A stretch of 9,571 bases of DNA from contig CANRMK010000066.1 of the NCBI GenBank assembly GCA_947631715.1, positions 1-9,571 on the forward strand, given 5' to 3'. The position numbers and the translations under genes are program-made. Numbering within the stretch: the stretch's first letter is position 1; every line of letters begins with the position of its first letter. Below, in pieces: positions 1 to 6,235 of the stretch. The notes below the pieces were generated by a model. That model was not told the DNA's origin. It saw nothing but the letters and a program-made list of their open reading frames with translations, and made no database searches. The DNA is from an uncultured Acetatifactor sp. Lineage in GTDB: Bacteria; Bacillota; Clostridia; Lachnospirales; Lachnospiraceae.

Positions 1-1
1 T

Positions 2-250
2 TTCTTGTGCGCGGCCTGTAAGTGTGATATGATAGTTGAGATACAAAAGGCCGGAAAATCTGCGGGAGGGCGGCGGAGATCAAGTGAACAGGCGTATGAA
101 AATTTTGCTGCAATGCAGGGCTTTGATTTTGTGATTGAGACAGACCTGGAAAAAATAGAACAGGCAAAGAAACTTCGGTCAGGTATGCCTTGTTTTCCGC
201 AGGATGGATATATAGAAGAATTCGAAGAATACATTATCATTAATCTTTGA
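2..250 (+). CDS. C-terminal end of an unidentified protein, partial at the left edge
   Basis: The reading frame is open to the window edge and ends at a TGA at 248-250, so only the last 82 or so residues are visible. A TTG at 5 and an ATG at 29 could in principle start it, but no Shine-Dalgarno precedes either, so this is read as the tail of a longer gene. The visible part has a basic patch (GGRRRSS), a segment FDFVIETDLEKI, then a proline/glycine turn (MPCFPQDGYI) followed by a short beta-like hydrophobic end (YIIINL). Endings of this kind (MPxxPxxGxI followed by a hydrophobic strand) recall, from memory, the outer C-termini of large polytopic membrane proteins of Firmicutes. That family suggestion is weak. 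Base composition is visibly more AT-rich than the operon downstream, and nothing links it functionally to that operon. Confidence 0.5.
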   Translation, partial: FLCAACKCDMIVEIQKAGKSAGGRRRSSEQAYENFAAMQGFDFVIETDLEKIEQAKKLRSGMPCFPQDGYIEEFEEYIIINL

Positions 251-530
251 TGACAGGATAGGAAAGATAATTTTTCGGAAATGGTTCTGGCTGCATTTGG
301 CCATGGCGTGGCTTTTGAAAGGTGAGGCAAGTGCATATAAACAGGCATGGGAGGAGCGGCTGGAAATTCTGCATGATGACAGCGTGAGAGAAGTGTTTTT
401 TGCACCATTGCCCGGATATCCCGGCGAGATGATTTATTATACGGATTTTCAGGTGGGTGAAAATTGGGTCAACTCGGCCTGCGCAAGGTATTACGACAAA
501 GACTATGTGGGGCTTGAGGAGAAGCCGTGA
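216..530 (+). pseudogene. Decayed C-terminal fragment, possibly of a DUF6056-like membrane protein
   Basis: The frame is open from just after a TAG at 213-215 to a TGA at 528-530, about 104 codons. It has no ATG before 303 and no Shine-Dalgarno in front of the TTG at 297 or the ATG at 303. It overlaps the end of the preceding frame by 35 nt. The protein part reads AWLLKGEASAYKQAWEER, then VREVFFAPLP, and ends with NWVNSACARYYDKDYVGL. The pattern 'G-A-x-Y-x(4)-E-R ... W-x-N-x(4)-A-x-YY-x-K-x-x-V' resembles the C-terminal soluble tail of DUF6056-type polytopic membrane proteins, as far as I recognise it. The expected transmembrane part is absent, so this is more likely a remnant than a short functional gene. 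A genuine small protein of 76-78 residues starting at 297 or 303 cannot be excluded. Confidence 0.4.
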
Positions 531-833
531 GAGCCGGAATATACAGGCAAATTGCGATTTGTAGGCAGGGACACTTTTCCGGAAGGGGATTTAAACTTAC
601 AGAGAAAAACAGTAACAGTTCAGCCTTTCCCCTGCAAGTCACGCCCGGTACTGCCGATGTTCTCCCGGCAGACACGCTTCCGCTCGGTTCCGCACGTAAC
701 GGTACTAGGCTCGAGAGTACCTCGCCAAGTGCCGACGTGCTCCAACGGTCTGCCAGGAGAACACCGGCAGTACCGGGCTGAATATGACGGAGGGGCTGAA
801 CTGCAAAAAACAGGAAAAAATACAGGAAAGTGG
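531..833. other. Gene-free stretch between the upstream remnants and the operon promoter
   Basis: No credible coding region is seen here. Several frames stay open on both strands across 527-1041, but they lack ribosome binding sites and run through the large palindrome, which produces mirrored low-quality translations. The first 85 nt (531-615) show only minor features: a short inverted repeat (CAAAT at 548-552 with ATTTG at 557-561) and a TTCCGGAA palindrome near 577. The rest is the palindromic element at 616-803, followed by an A-rich run (804-820). Confidence 0.6.
616..803. repeat. ~190-bp imperfect palindromic element (long stem-loop)
   Basis: Three nested pairs of inverted arms are visible. 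The outer pair is CAGTTCAGCC (616-625) with GGCTGAACTG (794-803), 10/10. The middle pair is 643-673 with 748-778, 31 positions with only two mismatches (A657/C764 and C666/A755). The inner pairs are GCACGT (692-697) with ACGTGC (735-740), and GGTACT (701-706) with AGTACC (716-721) around a 9-nt loop. Each middle arm also contains its own small hairpin (CTGCCG...CGGCAG in the left arm, CTGCC...GGCAG in the right), so two small hairpins compete with one long one. In a minus-strand RNA both middle-arm mismatches become G-U wobbles. The size and nesting fit an interspersed palindromic repeat, a MITE-like remnant or a structured RNA. I see no transposase, and copy number elsewhere cannot be judged from one window. 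Confidence 0.7.
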
Positions 834-862
834 TTGACAGCTCTTTAAAATAGGAATATACT
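834..862 (+). promoter_or_regulatory. SigA-type promoter of the rimP-nusA-infB operon
   Basis: TTGACA at 834-839 and TATACT at 857-862 are separated by exactly 17 nt, a 6/6 and 5/6 match to the vegetative sigma factor consensus. Transcription should start near 868-871, giving a leader of about 95 nt before the rimP ATG. It lies 30 nt after the palindromic element and is the only clear promoter ahead of the nine-gene run. Confidence 0.88.
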
Positions 863-882
863 GTGTTTTGTGAATGATGATC

Positions 883-917
883 AGAGTGAGAGTGGCGCTT
901 GCCACTCTTTCTTATTG
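883..917 (+). terminator. Leader hairpin with U-rich run, candidate attenuator
   Basis: A perfect 8-bp stem (AGAGTGGC 889-896 with GCCACTCT 901-908) closes a GCTT tetraloop and is followed by TTCTTATTG, a moderate U-rich tract. The 5' arm is partly duplicated: AGAGTG occurs at 883-888 and again at 889-894, so the 3' arm could pair in two registers. It sits ~20 nt after the predicted start site and ~55 nt before rimP. That placement fits a weak intrinsic terminator or attenuator, or a 5' stabilising hairpin. Since nusA is in the operon, feedback through NusA at this hairpin is a reasonable but untested idea. Confidence 0.55.
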
Positions 918-952
918 TAGATAGTGATCGTAGACAGCGATTGCAGACAGTG
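914..952 (+). repeat. Three tandem 13-bp repeats in the rimP leader
   Basis: The units are ATTGTAGATAGTG (914-926), ATCGTAGACAGCG (927-939) and ATTGCAGACAGTG (940-952). Pairwise identity is 10/13, 10/13 and 11/13. The array follows the leader hairpin directly and ends at the base before the AGGAGG ribosome binding site (953-958). It is non-coding if rimP starts at 965. It could be a repeated RNA- or protein-binding site or simply a local duplication. Confidence 0.7.
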
Positions 953-964
953 AGGAGGCGGAGC

Positions 965-1429
965 ATGTCCCGGAGAGAGGAATATGAGACGAGAGCCGAG
1001 GCCCTGCTGGAACCCATAGCGGAAGCGAACGGGGTATCCATCTATGATGTGGAGTATGTCAAGGAGGGCAGTGACTATTACTTGAGAGCCTATATCGACA
1101 AACCAGGGGGCGTGAACATACAGGACTGCGAGACGGTAAGCCGGGCGCTGTCCGATGCCCTGGACAGGGAGGATTTCATACCGGACGCCTATATCCTGGA
1201 GGTGAGCAGCCCGGGACTGGGCAGGACGCTTAAGAAAGACAGACATCTGCGGGCCGCAATCGGAGAAAAGGTGGAGATCAAGCTCTTTAAGCCTGTTGAC
1301 GGCTGTAAGGAATTTTCGGGCGTGCTGGACAGCTTTGACGGAGAGCATCTGACGATCCGTGAAGAGAAAACTTCGAGAACATTTCTGCGCAGCGAGATCG
1401 CAGTGGTCAGACTGGCGCTGGATTTTTAG
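965..1429 (+). CDS. rimP: Ribosome maturation factor RimP
   Basis: RimP binds the free 30S subunit and is needed for its late assembly, acting around the S12/central pseudoknot region. The product is 154 residues, the normal family length. The N-terminal alpha/beta domain covers about 1-85 and ends in the family signature EVSSPGLGR (79-87); a C-terminal SH3-like beta barrel follows (about 88-154, including KVEIKLF and FSGVLDSFDGEHLTI). The ATG at 965 is chosen because AGGAGG (953-958) lies 6 nt upstream and the family's N-terminal helix begins there. The frame stays open back to a TTG at 899, but that extension would translate the leader hairpin and tandem repeats and has no ribosome binding site. 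It is the first gene of the operon, 45 nt ahead of nusA. Confidence 0.95.
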   Translation: MSRREEYETRAEALLEPIAEANGVSIYDVEYVKEGSDYYLRAYIDKPGGVNIQDCETVSRALSDALDREDFIPDAYILEVSSPGLGRTLKKDRHLRAAIGEKVEIKLFKPVDGCKEFSGVLDSFDGEHLTIREEKTSRTFLRSEIAVVRLALDF

Positions 1430-1474
1430 GGAACAGATCAACAAAGATGGCCAAAGGCCGGAATGGAGGAAATG

Positions 1475-2659
1475 ATGAACAAGGAATTGATGGAAGCGCT
1501 GGACACTCTGGAGAAAGAAAAAGAGATCAGCAAGGACAGCCTTTTCGAGGCGATCGAACAGTCTCTCCTGATCGCCAGCAAGAACCACTTTGGCGGCAAG
1601 GCGGACAATGTCCATGTGGAAATTGACAAGGAGACCTGCGATTTTCTGGTATATGCGGAGAAAGAGGTAGTTGAGACGGCAGACGATGTGAAAGACGACT
1701 GCCTGCAGATCGCCCTGGAGGACGCAAAACAGATTTCCTCTAAGGCGAAAACAGGGGATCTGATCCATGTGGAGATTAAATCCAAGGAGTTCGGCCGTAT
1801 CGCCACCCAGAATGCAAAGAACGTGATCATTCAGAAGATCCGGGACGAGGAGCGCAACGTAGTCTACAACCAGTATAAGGTGAAAGAGAAAGACGTGATC
1901 ACCGGTGTGGTACAGCGCTATATCGGAAAGAATATCAGCATTAATCTGGGAAAGGCGGACGCTCTGCTCAGCGAGAGCGAGCAGGTAGAGGGCGAGGTAT
2001 TTCGGCCTACCGAAAGGATCAAGGTGTACATCCTGGAGGTAAAGGAGACCACCAAGGGGCCCAGGATCAACGTGAGCCGCACTCATCCGGAGCTGGTAAA
2101 GAGGCTGTTCGAGTCTGAGGTCACAGAGATCAAGGACGGCACCGTGGAGATCCGAAGTATTGCCAGAGAACCTGGAAGCCGCACCAAGATCGCCGTGTGG
2201 AGCAACAATCCCAATGTGGACGCCGTGGGCGCATGCGTGGGAATGAACGGCGCGAGAGTGAACGCGATCGTGGATGAGCTGCGGGGAGAGAAGATCGATA
2301 TCGTGAACTGGGATGACAATCCCGGGAACCTGATCCAGAATGCGCTGTCTCCCGCCAAGATCGTTGCGGTATTCGCAGATCCCGACGAAAAGACCGCAAA
2401 AGTGGTAGTGCCTGACTACCAGCTGTCTCTTGCCATCGGCAAGGTGGGGCAGAATGCAAGGCTGGCCGCAAGGCTCACCGGCTACAAGATCGACATCAAA
2501 TCCGAGACCCAGGCCAAGGACGCACCCGGCTTCCGCTATGAGGATTATGTGGACGATGAGTATGAAGAGGATGAGTACGAGGAAGCCGGTTACGAAGAAG
2601 ACGGATATGCGGAGGACGGTTATACTGAGGATCAGTATGACGCCCCCGACGGGGAGTAG
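1475..2659 (+). CDS. nusA: Transcription termination/antitermination protein NusA
   Basis: NusA binds RNA polymerase and nascent RNA and modulates pausing, intrinsic termination and antitermination. The 394-residue product has the N-terminal polymerase-binding domain (about 1-130), an S1 domain (about 136-200, from DVITGVVQRY to RINVSR) and tandem KH domains (about 201-345; SRTHPELVKRLFE, IAREPGSRTKIAV, GACVGMNGARV, AIGKVGQNARLAARLTGY). As in other Firmicutes, the acidic repeats AR1/AR2 of E. coli NusA are absent. It ends instead in an acidic, tyrosine-rich tail (about 355-394). The ATG at 1475 is preferred because GGAGG (1465-1469) lies 5 nt upstream and the protein then begins MNKELMEALD, as in relatives; ATGs at 1463 and 1472 overlap or abut that site. 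A small GGCC-AAA-GGCC hairpin (1449-1459) sits just before the ribosome binding site. Confidence 0.97.
   Translation: MNKELMEALDTLEKEKEISKDSLFEAIEQSLLIASKNHFGGKADNVHVEIDKETCDFLVYAEKEVVETADDVKDDCLQIALEDAKQISSKAKTGDLIHVEIKSKEFGRIATQNAKNVIIQKIRDEERNVVYNQYKVKEKDVITGVVQRYIGKNISINLGKADALLSESEQVEGEVFRPTERIKVYILEVKETTKGPRINVSRTHPELVKRLFESEVTEIKDGTVEIRSIAREPGSRTKIAVWSNNPNVDAVGACVGMNGARVNAIVDELRGEKIDIVNWDDNPGNLIQNALSPAKIVAVFADPDEKTAKVVVPDYQLSLAIGKVGQNARLAARLTGYKIDIKSETQAKDAPGFRYEDYVDDEYEEDEYEEAGYEEDGYAEDGYTEDQYDAPDGE
2555..2641 (+). repeat. 15-bp-period repeat coding for the acidic pentapeptide tail of NusA
   Basis: Codons 361-389 of nusA encode a near-regular five-residue period: DEYEE, DEYEE, AGYEE, DGYAE, DGYTE, DQYD. 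Tyrosine stands at the third place of every unit, with Asp/Glu around it. The DNA units (GAT/GAG-GAG-TAT-GAA-GAG type) have diverged at third codon positions, so the array is not a very recent slippage product. It follows the last KH domain and is probably disordered and highly negative. Confidence 0.75.
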
Positions 2660-2668
2660 AGAGGATCT

Positions 2669-2941
2669 ATGGCAAAGAAAATCCCGCTGCGGCAGTGCGT
2701 GGGCTGCGGTGAAATGAAAGGGAAGAAAGAAATGATGCGCATTCTGCGGACTGCGGAGAACGAGATCTGCCTGGATACGACAGGAAAGAAGAACGGCAGA
2801 GGCGCATATGTTTGTAGGAGCAGGGAGTGTCTGCAGAAAGCCAGAAAAAATAAAGGCCTGGAGCGCTCTTTCAAAATGAGTATTCCGGGCGGGGTGTACG
2901 ACAGCCTGGAAAGGGAGTTTGAGAATCTTGAGGCAGAATAA
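2669..2941 (+). CDS. ylxR: RNase P modulator RnpM / YlxR family protein
   Basis: YlxR family proteins are small basic RNA binders; the B. subtilis member has been reported to bind RNase P RNA and modulate the enzyme (RnpM). This 90-residue protein is full length for the family. It shows the signature RQCVGC (8-13) and GRGAYVC (43-49), and a lysine/arginine-rich N-terminal half. Four cysteines (C10, C13, C49, C54) are arranged CxxC...CxxxxC, which could form a metal or disulfide site; that is inference. The ATG at 2669 follows the nusA stop by 9 nt with only a modest AGAGG (2660-2664) ribosome binding site, so translation may be coupled to nusA. Its 3' end overlaps ylxQ. Confidence 0.93.
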   Translation: MAKKIPLRQCVGCGEMKGKKEMMRILRTAENEICLDTTGKKNGRGAYVCRSRECLQKARKNKGLERSFKMSIPGGVYDSLEREFENLEAE

Positions 2942-3239
2942 GATTTATTCGCTTCTGGGCATTGCTATGAGGGGGCGCAATCTGGTCAGCGGCGAGTTTC
3001 AGACATTGGAGGCAGTTAAGAAAGGGTCTGCTATGCTGGTGATCATTGCAGAGGATGCGTCTGACAATACGAAGAAGCTTTTTTCTGACAAATGCAGTTC
3101 TTACCGGGTCCCGATGTTCCGATACGGAACAAAGGAAGAGCTGGGACGGGCTGTGGGAAAAGATCTGAGGTCATCGATAGGCGTGTGCGATGCGGGATTA
3201 GCGGATGCAGTCATCAGACAACTGGACGGAAATAAATGA
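2928..3239 (+). CDS. ylxQ: L7Ae/L30e-family RNA-binding protein YlxQ
   Basis: This is a ribosomal L7Ae-like protein of the YlxQ branch, a family that recognises kink-turn RNA; the exact target in this organism is unknown. The 103-residue product is a single alpha-beta-alpha domain with family landmarks LLGIAMRGRNLVSGE near the N-terminus, MLVIIAEDASDNTKK in the middle, and the YGTKEELGRAVGKDLRSSIGV segment. A TTG start at 2928 is chosen: it gives MRQNKIYSLL as in relatives, with AGGGAG (2912-2917) 10 nt upstream. The other TTG at 2919 lies only 1 nt after that site. No ATG is available near the N-terminus. The gene overlaps the end of ylxR by 14 nt, which suggests translational coupling, and stops 28 nt before infB. 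Confidence 0.9.
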   Translation: MRQNKIYSLLGIAMRGRNLVSGEFQTLEAVKKGSAMLVIIAEDASDNTKKLFSDKCSSYRVPMFRYGTKEELGRAVGKDLRSSIGVCDAGLADAVIRQLDGNK

Positions 3240-3267
3240 GCCGCCGACGGCAGAAATGGAGGAAAGC

Positions 3268-6207
3268 ATGGCGAAGATAAAGGTACATGAACTTGCTAAG
3301 GAGCTGAATAAGCAGAGCAGAGATATATTAAGTTTTTTGCAGGAGAAAGGTGTTGAGGCAAAAGCGGCGCAGAGCTCCGTTGACGAGGAAGCGGCAAAGA
3401 TGGTGAGGGAGGCGTTCGGAAAGAGCGAACCGGCCCAAACTAAGAGCAGACCTGTAGAGAAAAGCGCGCAGAAGGCAGAGAGCGCCGAGACAAAGGCAAA
3501 GGCCGCGGACAGCTCGGAGCCTAAGAGCGGCAGGGAAGAAAAAGCGTCCTCAAAGCAGGGAGAGCGCCAGCCGGCTGCCAGGGAGGCCGGGCAGCCCAAG
3601 GGGCAGGACGCGCCCAAAAAGAAAAAGAGCAATATCATATTTGTGAGCAACCCCCAGAATTCCAAGATTTCCGGACAGCGCCCGGGAGCCGGCGGAAGAC
3701 CCCAGGGAGGACAGGGAAGAGGCGGATTTGACAATCGTGACCGCAGAGGGCAGCAGGGCCCGGTAAGGCCCATCAAGCCTCTGACACCGCCGTCTCCTAC
3801 GCCAAGTGTACAGATGGTGCCCAACAGACAGGCCCAGCCCAAACCGCGCCATGATGCGGCGGCCCAGACGGACGCAGCAGCCCAGACACGGGAGCAGGCG
3901 CCGGCTCAGCAGGCCCAGAGGGCTGTGAGCGCAGGCGTGACTCAGGAGAGGGCGCCCAGAGACGGCCGCAGCCAGGATTTCAGAGGAAGAGACGGCCGCG
4001 GACAGGGCGGTTATCAGGGAACCAGACCGGATCGGGGTCAGTTCCAGACAAGAGGAGCAGGCAGTGGAAATGGAAGACCGCAGGGGGACAGACAGGGCAG
4101 CTTTCAGAGAGGCGGCAGACCGGGTCAGGAGAGCGCTTCGGGTGACAGGCGCGGTCCGGGCGCTGGCGGCGGCAGCGGCCGCGGTTTCGGCGGTGGTCCA
4201 CGCGACGGCAGAGGCAATGGAGGACAGGGAGCTGGATTCAGAGACGGCAGATCTGGTAAGGGATTTGCCGGAGAAGTTCCGTCAAAGGATACGGAAAAGC
4301 GGCGCGAGGATGAAAAGCGGCGTGCAGGCAACCAGGAGCGGGATAAGAGATCTAGAAAAGACCATATCTATGAGGAGGACGAAGCTGCAAGGAACCGTCC
4401 CGGCAGGTTCATCAAGCCTGAAAAGAAAAAGGAGGAGACGGCTGAAGAGGTGATCAAGGTGATCACTCTCCCGGAGTCCATTACCATCAAGGATCTTGCG
4501 GACAAGATGAAGCTGCAGCCCTCGGCCATTGTGAAGAAACTGTTCCTCGAGGGCAAGATCGTCACCGTGAATCAGGAGGTGTCCTATGAGGACGCCGAGA
4601 ATATCGCCATGGAGTATGATATCCTCTGCGAAAAGGAAGTAAAGGTGGACGTGATCGAGGAACTCCTGAAAGAGGAGGAAGAGGACGAGAGCGCCATGGT
4701 GGAGAGGCCGCCTGTGATCTGTGTCATGGGCCATGTGGACCACGGTAAGACATCGCTTTTGGACGCTATCCGCAAGACCAATGTGACCGATAAGGAGGCC
4801 GGCGGCATCACGCAGCATATCGGTGCATATACTGTAAATGCCGGCGGCAGGAGGATCACTTTCCTGGATACGCCCGGCCATGAAGCTTTTACCGCCATGC
4901 GTATGCGGGGCGCCAACTCTACCGATATCGCCATTTTGGTGGTGGCGGCGGACGACGGTGTGATGCCCCAGACCATAGAGGCGATCAATCATGCAAAGGC
5001 AGCGGGAATTGAGATCATTGTAGCCGTGAATAAGATCGACAAGCCGTCCGCCAATGTGGACAGGGTAAAGCAGGAGCTCACGGAGTATGAGCTGGTCGCT
5101 ACCGACTGGGGCGGCAGCACGGAGTTCGTTCCTGTGTCGGCGAAATCCGGCGAGGGCATTGATACTTTGTTAGAGACTATCCTGCTGACGGCGGATATCC
5201 TGGAGCTAAAGGCAAATCCCAGCCGCCGGGCAAGGGGCCTGGTCATTGAGGCGGAGTTAGACAAGGGACGCGGCCCTGTGGCAACGGTCCTGGTACAGAA
5301 AGGAACGCTGCATGTGGGAGACTTTATCTCTGCGGGCGCATGCCACGGCAAGGTCCGGGCCATGATCGATGACAAGGGCCGCCGTGTCAAAGAGGCGGAT
5401 CCCTCTACTCCTGTGGAGATCCTGGGCTTAAATGATGTGCCCAGCGCGGGAGAGGTGTTCCTGGCCCATGAGAGCGACAAGACCGCGAAATCCTATGCGG
5501 ATACCTATCTGGCCCAGAACAAGGAGCGCAAGCTGGAGGAGACCAAGTCCAAGATGTCCCTGGACGATCTGTTCTCTCAGATCAAAGAGGGCAATTTAAA
5601 GGAACTGGACCTGATCGTGAAAGCGGATGTGCAGGGAAGCGTGGAGGCTGTGAAGCAGTCCCTGTTAAAGCTGTCCAACGAGGAGATCGTGGTAAAGTGC
5701 ATCCACGGAGGCGTGGGCGCGATCAACGAGTCGGATGTGACTCTGGCCAGCGCTTCCAATGCTATCGTCATCGGCTTTAACGTGCGGCTGGACGCTGCGG
5801 CAAAGGTGACGGCGGAGCGAGAGGGTGTAGATATCAGACTGTACAAGGTGATCTATCAGGCCATTGAGGACGTGGAAGCAGCCATGAAAGGAATGCTGGA
5901 TCCTGTGTTCGAGGAGAAAGTCATCGGCCATGCGGAAGTCCGCCAGATCTTCAGGGCTTCTCAGATCGGCAACATTGCCGGCTCCTATGTGACGGACGGC
6001 ATGTTCCAGAGAGGCTGCAAGATCAGGATCACCCGTGAGGGCGAGCAGATCTATGACGGGGCGCTTGCTTCCCTGAAGCGGTTCAAGGACGACGTGAAAG
6101 AGGTCAAGGAAGGATTCGAATGCGGACTTGTATTCGAGGGATTTGACCAGATCCAGGAGCAGGACGTGGTGGAAGCCTATGTGATGGAAGAGGTGCCCAG
6201 ACAATAG
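3268..6207 (+). CDS. infB: Translation initiation factor IF-2
   Basis: IF-2 is the GTPase that places fMet-tRNA on the 30S subunit and promotes 50S joining. The product is 979 residues, clearly longer than B. subtilis IF-2 (716). It has an N-terminal helical domain (about 1-50), a very long disordered linker (about 55-395) and a second IF2N domain (about 397-460). The G domain follows, with G1 GHVDHGKT (488-495), G2 GGIT (512-515), G3 DTPGH (534-538), G4 NKID (588-591) and G5 SAK (624-626). Domains II, III, C1 and the fMet-tRNA-binding C2 complete it (about 660-979). The linker holds a conserved-looking NIIFVSNPQNSK (122-133), an Ala/Gln stretch, a Gly/Arg-rich block (232-332) and a Lys/Arg/Glu-rich block. 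The ATG at 3268 has GGAGG (3258-3262) 5 nt upstream and starts MAKIKVHELAKEL; the open extension back to 3205 overlaps ylxQ and is not used. Confidence 0.97.
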   Translation: MAKIKVHELAKELNKQSRDILSFLQEKGVEAKAAQSSVDEEAAKMVREAFGKSEPAQTKSRPVEKSAQKAESAETKAKAADSSEPKSGREEKASSKQGERQPAAREAGQPKGQDAPKKKKSNIIFVSNPQNSKISGQRPGAGGRPQGGQGRGGFDNRDRRGQQGPVRPIKPLTPPSPTPSVQMVPNRQAQPKPRHDAAAQTDAAAQTREQAPAQQAQRAVSAGVTQERAPRDGRSQDFRGRDGRGQGGYQGTRPDRGQFQTRGAGSGNGRPQGDRQGSFQRGGRPGQESASGDRRGPGAGGGSGRGFGGGPRDGRGNGGQGAGFRDGRSGKGFAGEVPSKDTEKRREDEKRRAGNQERDKRSRKDHIYEEDEAARNRPGRFIKPEKKKEETAEEVIKVITLPESITIKDLADKMKLQPSAIVKKLFLEGKIVTVNQEVSYEDAENIAMEYDILCEKEVKVDVIEELLKEEEEDESAMVERPPVICVMGHVDHGKTSLLDAIRKTNVTDKEAGGITQHIGAYTVNAGGRRITFLDTPGHEAFTAMRMRGANSTDIAILVVAADDGVMPQTIEAINHAKAAGIEIIVAVNKIDKPSANVDRVKQELTEYELVATDWGGSTEFVPVSAKSGEGIDTLLETILLTADILELKANPSRRARGLVIEAELDKGRGPVATVLVQKGTLHVGDFISAGACHGKVRAMIDDKGRRVKEADPSTPVEILGLNDVPSAGEVFLAHESDKTAKSYADTYLAQNKERKLEETKSKMSLDDLFSQIKEGNLKELDLIVKADVQGSVEAVKQSLLKLSNEEIVVKCIHGGVGAINESDVTLASASNAIVIGFNVRLDAAAKVTAEREGVDIRLYKVIYQAIEDVEAAMKGMLDPVFEEKVIGHAEVRQIFRASQIGNIAGSYVTDGMFQRGCKIRITREGEQIYDGALASLKRFKDDVKEVKEGFECGLVFEGFDQIQEQDVVEAYVMEEVPRQ

Positions 6208-6235
6208 CGAAAAAAGTTCGGGATAGGAATATGGT

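Noticed and set aside
531..615. Small inverted repeats (CAAAT/ATTTG and TTCCGGAA) as a terminator for the upstream fragment
   Set aside because: The stems are very short and no T-run follows.
840..850. boxA-like sequence GCTCTTTAAAA
   Set aside because: It lies between the -35 and -10 hexamers of the operon promoter, so it is not transcribed from that promoter and cannot act as an RNA boxA there.
899..964. N-terminal extension of rimP from a TTG at 899
   Set aside because: It would translate the leader hairpin and tandem repeats, has no Shine-Dalgarno, and adds 22 residues not expected in RimP; the ATG at 965 has an ideal AGGAGG.
527..1041. Overlapping frames on both strands across the palindrome
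   Set aside because: Their translations mirror each other because of the inverted repeats, they have no ribosome binding sites and no domain; the DNA is better read as a palindromic element.
881..2086. 401-codon open frame on the minus strand across rimP and nusA
   Set aside because: It is antisense to two unmistakable genes, its translation is leucine/histidine-rich with no recognisable domain, and it arises from the codon bias of the plus-strand genes.
4696..4698. Internal ATG in infB after a GA-rich stretch, possible short IF-2 isoform start
   Set aside because: It falls right before the G domain (residue 477), and the GA-rich stretch is explained by acidic codons; no independent evidence of initiation.
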